The position numbers and the translations under genes are program-made. A stretch of DNA of 64,000 nucleotides from positions 349,579,668-349,643,667 of the forward strand of contig CM048744.1 of assembly GCA_026315105.1 (NCBI GenBank). The letters are read 5' to 3'. Positions 55,578 to 64,000 of this stretch are shown in pieces. This stretch comes from Locusta migratoria. Its lineage: Eukaryota; Arthropoda; Insecta; Orthoptera; Acrididae. A model generated the notes under the pieces. The model saw only the letters and a list, made by a program, of their open reading frames with translations, did not search any database and had not been told where the DNA came from. The stretch's first letter is position 1, and each line of letters opens with the position of its first letter.

Positions 55578-58500
55578 GTGATTGCAACTTACGGCAGATC
55601 AAAGCCTGAGATACGTAAAGATGCATCACGATTACAGTTCCATTCCCTCCCCCCCCCCCCCCCCAAAAAAAAAAATAAAAAAAAATGCTTTGTTACATTT
55701 CGACAAAAGCTAATTTTTTTATGAAAAGTTACTGGAATCAATGATGCCCCATCCGTCTCGAAAAACTTTGCAACTAGAAAGCGACTGCGTTTCAAAATGG
55801 AGCCTTACGACTGTGCAAGTAATATTTCATGTCTTCTACGCGAATACATAAATGTGTTGGTTTGCTTGAAAGCCAGAAGAAACACAGTTAACTAACTATT
55901 TGGGCAACATAGTAATTATTTCATTTGAGTATTCAGAAGACTGGATTTTTAAAATTACGGCCATGACCACAGAAACTGAACTGTATATGTGGGAAAAGTG
56001 CAATTCTGAGGTTTTTCCTCTGCAAACATATACATATAAGCTATAGACTACTAAGCAGCTTTTTATTTCGTAGTGTTACAGCCTTGTTGGGCCAACAAAT
56101 GATGATGAGAATCCGAACCCATGTGTCTGATGGATTTTTCGAACGTTGCAACCTATGACTTGCATGTGTTGTTGCTTACTATCTGTGGTCACGATGTTAA
56201 ATTAACAGAAATTGTTACAAACGTTTTACCTACTTTCTCTTATGGTCCTATTTTTCGTCAAACCACACATTCTTTCTGGTCTCTTGGCCACATGGGAAAG
56301 AACGCTTTTGCAACTTAATTAATGATAATAATGATGGTAATAATGATAGTAATCAATGATGTTTACGGCGTTACAGCAGAATGATAAACATTATAATAGC
56401 AATAGAAAATGCCGATCTCTTGGTTGACACACTGCAATGAGTTTTGGTATTTCGTTGCTGAATACCATTTAGGACATTTTTCAGAGGAGAAAAATTGACG
56501 TGAAGCCACACACATCACTAGTACAACGATACCTCACTAATCAACTATGCTTGCTGTAGATCAGAAAACGAGAATGGCGCCACCGAACTAAAATGAGATT
56601 ACTCGTTCAGTTATCTGACATTTGTTGGCAGTTAATACACACAGTCCCGACATAAAACACAAAACTGTTTGCAATTTAAGCAGGGGTAGACCTTTCTGCG
56701 GTCGAATATTTAATTCAGGATAACAGAGTCATTTAAATGCAATGACTAATCTCATATCCTCATGAATATTGGAAAATACCTCGAATTCTGAAACTAAGGG
56801 AACGATCAGAGTTGCCTAGTATCGTAACCAATACTGCTAAGCTATAGGAAGAATTTCTTGGCCATCCCACAATATCCTCATTCCTACAAATAGCTTGCTT
56901 CAACTGGCTTTTATCCATGTCGCGCTGCCAAAGCCCATTCTAAGTAAGGCTTCAGTCCGACAACATCATTGAAAGTGCTGATGAAATGATGACTTACCTT
57001 CATCAACTTCCGGGGAGAGTTTCTTTTAACGAAACGGATAAAGTGTGAAATGACTACTTTCTCAAAAGTTCCTACGCATTTTTGTCCCAAATTGGACGTA
57101 TATACGTTCAATCTTGTCATACGCGGCTCACATTTCAGGAATATCACCAAAATGAACATCTGGCGGGTAACGTCCTAGAGCAGCTATTACGCAGGTTTTT
57201 ACCGATAGTCATAAAATTGACCAGACAGCTTTTGCTGCAGAATATAGTGACTTGTATTACATCCGCATACCCTCTCCCAATAAGAAACTGTTTTCTTCGT
57301 ATAGTGATGCCCCTGTTTAGGTGAATTATAATGTTTGTGTTTAATGTTGCTTCAGAAGTACTTTTTGTCTTAAATATTTTTATCTTTGCAGATGGTTCAA
57401 AGTAATTGTAATAATTAGTTTCCCTTCAAATTACTCCATTCATTCGATCTATTATTTGTAAAGTAATTGCAACCGCAAAAGTGAAATTGTCCTATAAACC
57501 AAACCGTTTGGTTATTTCAGATCTATCGTCCATGGGCAGTACGAATATTGTTTGCTCTTGCTGTTCATCTCCTTAATATTGTTAAACACATATTTTCCCT
57601 ATAATTCTCCTCGTGAAGTGGTTGAACTGCTGTGCTTCATTATTGTTAGTACCATTAGTTTTTATTTCAAGTTGATCTCTGAATTTTATTTTGTATTACC
57701 GTTACATTTTTTTGTTCAATATGTTTCACAATATTGAAGATCAACAAGTTCTCATATCCATTAATATAAGCGAGTTAGAGCTAATGTATAACGGTCATTA
57801 TTGTCTTGTTTCATCCGTAAAAGTTCCTCTGAAAATCTGGAACACTTCTTTTAACACCCTTAATTTGAAACCGGTACGTAGGCAGAGGACATTCACGGAT
57901 TGCTCATTTATTAACTTCATTCATAATGATAATTTGGATCAAATTTATTTACAAATTTTGTACTCAGTCCATTTAATTTTTATAATAGCGGTAAAATTAC
58001 AGCGTTGCGCATTCTACGGCATCTGTCCAAAATCAATGAATAAGAGATACGTCAATATTTTATTTACTATCTTTTAACCAGCAACAGTGCAGTTGCTATC
58101 CCTAATGTTGTTTTAAAACATGGCACAATTCATCGATCAATTTTAATCGTTGTAGCACATGTTTATTAGGTTGCTTTATTGTCTATTGTGTTTTTGTTAC
58201 AAATTTTACAGTTGATTTTAGACTAACGATAGGCCAGAAACTTAACGTAACTCAGAACCGCGTGATAATGCAATATTTACTCGCATTCGTTTTTGCTACG
58301 GAGCGAGTTAGTGCAGTGGTAACACACGGGACTCATATTCGGCTGCACGGCGCATCGAACTGGCCTTCGGCCATTTGGATTTGAGTTTTCCATGATTTTC
58401 CTAAATCAGTCTAGGCAAATGCCAGAATGGTCCCTGCGGCAGGACACGGCCGATTTCCTTCCACATCCTTATCATGACAATCCGAACATCTGCTTCGCTC

Positions 58501-61363
58501 TAATGACCCTTTGTCGAGGGGACGTTAAATCGTAACCTTCCTTCTTTCTTTCGTGTCTCGTGTGCAATAGAGCTTACTTTGTTCATGTTCCCGAGTGTTG
58601 GTACAAATTTTGCAGTTCATTTCAAACCAACTTCCCTCTGAACAAGAGGCCTTGAACTTTCAACTTAACTTAGAACTGGATGACACTGCTTCATTAACGC
58701 CATTTCTTAATTGGTGTGTGGTGGAGGGCACTTTTAATACAACTCCTGTTTCCGCCTGTTTCTCTTCCAGTTGTGAATGGTTCGCCGTTAAAACTATTTC
58801 TGTTAAGACTCAGTGTGAGTTCATATCGCCCTATCTTTTACCTTCGCGATCTTTTCGTGACTAAGACATAAGAGGGGTCAGATGAAATAGAAATAAAACA
58901 AATGTATCAAATGTCTCTGCTGTATTCTCATAAAAACGTTTGAAATTGAATGAAAAATTTCACACATACAAAATTTGAAAAGTGTAAAATAATCATTCAA
59001 ATGGAAAATGCATATAAACGTAGTCTTAAAATAGACTAAGACGTATAAAGTAACTTTTGTCCACTCGATAATTGCTACCGCGATAAGGATAGTTCCAATA
59101 AATTTTCGAATTTTTAAGAGCTATGTCAGACATCATAGTAACACTGGAACACAAAGTGTTCTTGCATCATGAGTAATACTAACAGTAGCGTTTAGTGGCC
59201 ACCAACTTGAAGGGTAATTTATTTCATTACCTTTCTGAAGTCGATAAGAGGTATGACGTGGTGGGGGCAGGCACGGTCGTTTTGGTAAATGCGGCACAAC
59301 GAGCGAGCGAAGGCGCGCGCGTCTGGAAACGGAGAAGGCGGAGCGCGCCTCTGGAGGGATAGTTTTCGTTTTGAACAGAGGAAGTCATCAGACGGAGCCT
59401 AACAGATGTTCGGTAGACCTCTTGGAACTTACGCATTTTGACTGTAACATAAGAAATAAATGAAATTCACGAATTGCATTGAACATTGCAATGGTTAGTA
59501 AATTAATGTCGTCCGCTATCTGCGACGACACCAATCGAATGATAATCTATCGACGTGAGATACCTGGCACCTAAAAGTCACCATTAAGTTTGTACTTTGA
59601 AACCTATCACCGCGCTGTAATGAACACACCGCTATTAAAACTATGTCTGCATCGCATCCGGCCATGAGACAACGTAACATTTTATGAAATCAACGAGGCA
59701 GGCAACAAGGCAAGGAACGTGCTCAAGAAATTCAAATGGAACGCTATTTAACGTATCAAGATGTTCTGTCAATAACAGGTCGCTTGTAATTTCCATATTG
59801 ACCTGCGGACATTTTATTTTATCAGCAAGCAAACTCGAAGGGAACTGGACAAAATTTGGGTATTTAGGAAGACTTTTCTGCGACAAATTGTGAGTCTTAT
59901 TGTTAGTTAATGGAGTACAGTAAACATAACTATAAGTCCTGCATATGAATCAACCATAAACCGAGAACCAAAACTGTAATACGCTCAATGCGGTATTCAC
60001 TGATTTTTTTTTAATATCTGGCCACGTGACATATGTGCAATTTGGAGAGCACAGTATCTCGAGCCTGCCTGGAATTACGGATCCGGATCCTAACATGCAG
60101 GACGCCAGCTATAACAACTCGTTCAGCAGGCCATCAATGTAATCAAGATTTTCCAACGTCATAGTAGGGTCTATTGTTTCGCAACTTCGGTATCATGTAG
60201 ATGTGAGTCTGATATGTAATTCTGCAGTCAGTTGACTTTTTCTTGTCACCTACATTAAATATTTTGAAAAATTAACATCATATGCTCATTGTCGTAGTTA
60301 ACTGAATTTGTGTTCAAGAAAGTCGTTTCATACATTAACTACTCCTACTCTCTTTCACGTTGCGAGCAATCTTCCTCAGCTGTGAGTAAATCAATGAGGT
60401 AGGGTTTATAGCAGTAATGTCTAGCTGTATAATAGTCGCTTTCTGAAAACCTAGCCAATTTAGAAAACGGGTCCGTTTTGTTGCAAAAGCTGGATCTCAT
60501 CATTTCGTTTCGTTACATCTTAAAATAATCCGCTTACTGTCAAACAAAATCATCCGTACCAACTGTCTCCTGGAAACCTCATAGCAGATTTTGTAGCCAC
60601 CTACTTCAAGAATATGTGTTTGTGACATCACAAACAAAACGAAAGAACATTTTCTTAAATGAATTTATCAATTGTTCTAAAATGATGGTAAAATTTTAAA
60701 TATAGATAGAACAACTTATTTGGAAATCACTTCAATCATCCCATAAAGTAAATAATAAATTCTGAAGCCGCGTCAGCTGTTTTTATTTTTTTTTATTATT
60801 ATTATTATTGAGAACGTTGCTTTACAGGTCCACGACCGTTTTCACGTTTTCAAAGACCCATCTTCAGGTGTTAATTTTTTTTTCATGTGAAAATTCATTA
60901 TAGAGACACAAGGTTCTAATTGCTTTCATCTGTCATGGGAATAAAATTTGATTCATTACGCTCAAATATATGGAACCAGTCCAACAGAAATCATCACTGT
61001 CCTTCAGAATAAAAACCAAGGACATTAAAATGTGGGACAAACAGTCGCGTAATTTTGATTACTGTATTTTCAATAAAACCAGTAGATCGCCGGCGAAGTG
61101 AAGGAGTACAAACCAGAGAAGACTGCCCAAAAAATCGAAAAAAAACGATAGATGATGGATTTGTATTTTGCTTTGCATCGAGTATTACGGCAAAATAAGA
61201 AAACTTAAGAATATGCACAACCACCCAGATTCTCTGTTTTGTTACAGCTTCTTGAGGACTAAATTCTTTTAGGTAATATTCCTTGAATGTGAGACTCGTT
61301 TGACAAGACTCAACATAGCTACAGTCCATCTTCGGACAACAGTGCAACGTATGTTGCTAACAG
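55578..61363. other. Interior of the long-TIR element
   Basis: No recognised gene. Contains a C/A homopolymer pair (55636-55672), a tRNA-derived SINE (about 58297-58550), a (TTA)n run with a tail hairpin (60789-60869), a CpG-rich block (59260-59400) and a diverged inverted duplicate (57068-57140 versus 61275-61345). The longest open stretch (57691-58077, 128 codons) has no recognisable content. Confidence 0.7.
58297..58550 (+). mobile_element. tRNA-derived SINE
   Basis: Head GGAGCGAGTTAGTGCAGTGG then TAACACACGGGACTC resembles a tRNA 5' half. A diverged B-box region GCATCGAACTGGCC follows, then CCATGATTTTCCTAAATC, GGCAAATGCCAGAATGGT, CACGGCCGATTTCCTTCC and a T/C tail. TSD not found. Confidence 0.82.
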
Positions 61364-63112
61364 AATATCAGTATTTTTTTCTCTAGTAATTTGCTGAAAA
61401 TATATCATACTGCAGTAAAGCTTCAAAAAATTTAAACGCTAGTTTCGGCCTCATTGGACGAATTTAATATCTGCATCCTAAATGTGACGACGGAAACTAT
61501 CAGGAGAGAGCGCCGCATATTAACCAAAATGCGCGACTCCCCTCTAGAAGCCCGCATGAGACGTACGCGATTTCGCGTCGCTTATCGCTACACAGGTCTT
61601 CCTAGTACACCTAAGAACTGGCAACATCGTTGCTGATATTTGGCAACACTGTGATAGTGCAGTTACTTCCGCAAGTGGTACTGAATTGTCTCGCTATGTT
61701 CACTTGACATTCCTCTTCTACTTTCATGACTCATGATGTGTAATGCCTACGTGAAATGAGAGACAGAAATTTAACTTTTGCGCTCAAGAAATGTAGTTAT
61801 TAGTGTAGGTGACTTTCAGGTTATCTTTCTCGATGCGTTAGAGGCTCAGCATTGAATATGTGAGAGACTGAGGGCAAAATGCGGCAGTGTGTGGTTGGCT
61901 GTGTGGTTCTGTTTGTGTCTTACGATGCAAGCCTGGTGTGAGGCGGCAGTTCTAATCCTGGTTGGAGAAATTGCGTTTGGGGATGGAACTCTGTTTTATT
62001 TTACGTTATACGCTGCAGATTGCAAGAAAAAACTCTTTATCGAAATCACAAGAAAAGCTTTATACAGTAAGTCTTTTAGAAAGGTCGACTTCAAATTATG
62101 GAAATGGTATTAGATGTCTTCTTTGCTTCACCATACAAACGCCTTCGAAGAAATTCGAATTCACCTCCATTGATGCGAAATATCTCCTTTAGAAATGAGA
62201 CGTGAAGACACGAACCTTGCAGTGTGCCTTTGTTGCTTTAGAACGTGAACTGAAACGTATTCACATAATTTAGCTCATACATTTACCGTAAGGAATGAAA
62301 CAACGACACTAAAACATTTTAGTGAGTTACATAGTGTGTCTTGATGAAAACATATGAACTGATGACAATAACAAATTACATGGAAGGCTTTTCTGTAAGG
62401 AAAAGGATCGAGATTTAAACCACAAATAAATGTTAACCATCGTAGAGTGCCATTGGATTGGACAATGACAATTGTTTGCCTCTCTAATGTATTATATGCT
62501 CATCATTCAAAGTAGGTGGTCTGCTTCGTTATATCCTGTGTAAAATACGAATCGCAACTTTTTTTTATGGATCACCACTCAGCAACACTACAGCATTTTA
62601 CATATCCAAGGCGATGAGCGGCGGCAGGCGCTGTGGGCAGAGGGCGAGGCAGCGCTGTGCAGCGCCGCCACCGCTGCTGCCGGCGAGTGGGCCGCGGAGA
62701 GCTCTGCCAAGTACTGCGGCCAGAGGTGGCAATGTTATGGGGCCGAAATGTTATTACCAGTGTACCAAAAAATGAAATACGTTACACATATGCTCCCCTT
62801 ACACATGTGGCATCAGCATGCACGAGTGACGTGAATTTAAAATTTTTGTCAACGGTCGGTTTCGATCGCTAATACTGCACATGCAAGTCGCGCACTTTAC
62901 CGCAAGACCACGGATGTAGCTGACCCAGATATCTTCCAACTGCACACAACAAGTACTGTATGAACTCCCGCAGTCTGCAGTGTTGCCAGATTGTGCAGAT
63001 AGCAGGACTTAGAGCGAATCAGCGTGGCCACTTTTATTGTCCCATGTCGCGATCGGCTCGGACTTAGGCTCAGCGGCGGCCGGCCGGCGGCCAGGTTTTT
63101 TGTCAAAGAGTG
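61364..63112 (-). repeat. Right long terminal inverted repeat
   Basis: Complement of 53833-55577 with about 5 bp net length difference. The tip GTCAAAGAGTG is at 63102-63112. Confidence 0.92.
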
Positions 63113-63113
63113 T

Positions 63114-63400
63114 ACCTCTCTATGCCACACACACCAGTACCTTCCTGTCAGACAGCACTGATGTATTGCTCCATCCCCATCAGCATCCCTTCCCTCCCTT
63201 CTTGCTTCTCTCTCCATGCCGCTTCCTCACCCCCACAACTGGTTGCTCTCGCGCGCGCGTGCGTGCGTGTGTGTTTTCTCTGTGGCAGATGAAGGCTTAA
63301 TAACCAAAAGCTTCATTTTTTGTTTATTCTGTTATGTGTGCCTTTCTATAGCTCATCAGGTAGTGAATAGCAGGTGGTGAGTAGCAACTTATCCTTTCCA
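63114..63400 (+). mobile_element. 3' tail of the plus-strand Penelope-like copy
   Basis: C/T-rich stretch, alternating CG/TG run (63250-63274), hairpin GATGAAGGCTTAATAACCAA then AAGC at 63286-63312, and GTGAGTAGCAAC near the end, as expected for the PLE 3' end. Confidence 0.75.
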
Positions 63401-63585
63401 AAATATTGTTGAATCCTTTAAGGTATTTCCATTGTTTGATTTTTCCCCTTTCTAGGGTACACTTACACATCAGAAAACATAAAGAAGTTTGTTGTTATGG
63501 TAAGTTAACAACTATCAAACTGTTTTGTTTCTTGTTTTATGTCATTTGTTTTATTATTAATATTATTTTATTATTATTGTTGTTG

Positions 63586-63967
63586 TTATGGTCTTCAGTC
63601 CGGAGACTGGTTTGATGCAGCTCTCCACCCTACTCTATCCTGAGCAAGCCTCTTCATCTCCTCATAAGAACGGCAACCCACATCCACTTGAATCTGCTTA
63701 CTATACGCGTCTCTTGGTCTCCCTCTGCGATTTTTACCCCACACACTTCCCTCCAATGCTAAATTTACGATTCCCCGATGTCTAAGAATGTGTCCTACCA
63801 AGCGATCCCTTCTTTTAGTCAAGGTATACCAAAAATTCCTTTTCTCACCAATTCTGTTCAGTACCTCTTCATTAGTAATGCGATCTACCCACCTAATCTT
63901 CAGCATTCTTCTGTAACACCACATTTCAAAAGCCTCTATTCTCTTCCTGTCCGCACTGCTTATCGTC

Positions 63968-64000
<33 letters not shown>
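63586..64000 (-). mobile_element. LINE 3' fragment, minus strand
   Basis: The minus strand encodes the RT C-terminus (63924-63595): MWCYRRMLKIRWVDRITNEE then VLNRIGEKR, RLVGHILRH, GRPRDAYSKQ, EMKRLAQDRVGWRAA. Same family as the LINE at 25-31 kb but better preserved. A (TTA)n run at 63970-64000 reaches the window end. Confidence 0.88.

Larger units (their letters stand above)
53833..63112. mobile_element. 9.28-kb element with 1.75-kb terminal inverted repeats
   Basis: Ends CACTCTTTGACAAAAAACCT mirrored exactly at 63093-63112. TA at 53831-53832 and 63113-63114 (or GTAC if the boundary is shifted one base inward). Left arm 53833-55577, right arm 61364-63112; differences are few (G/T near 54619, a small indel near 54265). 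Joining the flanks restores a continuous PLE 3' region. The 5.8-kb interior has no recognised transposase, polymerase or host exon. Superfamily unknown; a TA duplication would fit Tc1/mariner-like mobilisation in trans. Confidence 0.92.

Noticed and set aside
57691..58077. 128-codon ORF in the long-TIR element
   Set aside because: AT-rich composition, no motif, no mirrored copy; not called as a gene.
63456..63499. Exon-like block between TTTCTAG and GTAAGT on the plus strand
   Set aside because: Only about 44 bp, no partner exons, sits between a PLE tail and a LINE fragment; likely chance.
1..64000. CRISPR array, operons, bacterial promoters or terminators
   Set aside because: No regularly spaced direct repeats; spliced genes and TE content show eukaryotic nuclear DNA.

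Overview
The window reads as nuclear DNA of a large-genome insect, most likely an orthopteran (grasshopper/locust type). It is AT-rich, its genes are cut into short exons by kilobase-scale introns, and most of the sequence is transposable-element (TE) debris. Several repeats are of kinds I associate with Schistocerca-like genomes: tRNA-derived SINEs, an endonuclease/RT LINE, Penelope-like elements and Tc1 elements. There are no bacterial features, no CRISPR array and no convincing functional tRNA or rRNA gene.

Only two host genes are supported. (1) On the + strand, about 221-9345, lie seven exons of an interferon-related developmental regulator (IFRD1/Tis7 family). Every junction has GT-AG signals and matching phase, and the stop codon is at 9343-9345. 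The first exon(s) are upstream of the window. (2) On the - strand, 47565 down to 37634, lie the last three exons of a METTL25-family methyltransferase-like protein. They also join in frame and end in a stop followed by a close poly(A) signal. The two genes converge, and about 28 kb of TEs separate their 3' ends.

TE layout. A 2.28-kb hAT-type element with an 8-bp TSD sits in an IFRD intron. A piggyBac relic (12770-14523, TTAA TSD) and a Tc1 element (15439-16756, TA TSD) follow. SINEs with clear TSDs lie at 2865-3048, 19521-19768 and 21738-22137. A Tc1/mariner-class transposase relic (about 22.2-23.75 kb) was hit by a hAT-type MITE and by a palindromic insertion. A LINE on the - strand (about 25.2-31.6 kb) was split by a Gypsy-type LTR retrotransposon (26028-29716) and by a tRNA-like foldback SINE. 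Penelope-like (PLE) fragments and palindromes fill 32-36 kb. The METTL25 introns hold a TA-flanked MITE and a DDE-transposase element (44211-46420). Gypsy fragments follow at 48-49.4 kb.

The most striking block is 49.97-63.4 kb. Two PLE copies stand head to head (junction near 53.16 kb). The minus-strand copy is split by a 2.73-kb TIR element with a transposase relic. The plus-strand copy is split by a 9.28-kb element with nearly identical 1.75-kb terminal inverted repeats and no recognisable transposase.

Two themes recur. Long palindromes (at least seven) are common, and most are two repeat tails pointing outward from a centre. These tails and the PLE tails carry a hairpin motif of the form CTGANGA-stem-GAAA, reminiscent of hammerhead-ribozyme cores. 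All assignments come from reading the sequence by eye; no database search or folding was run.
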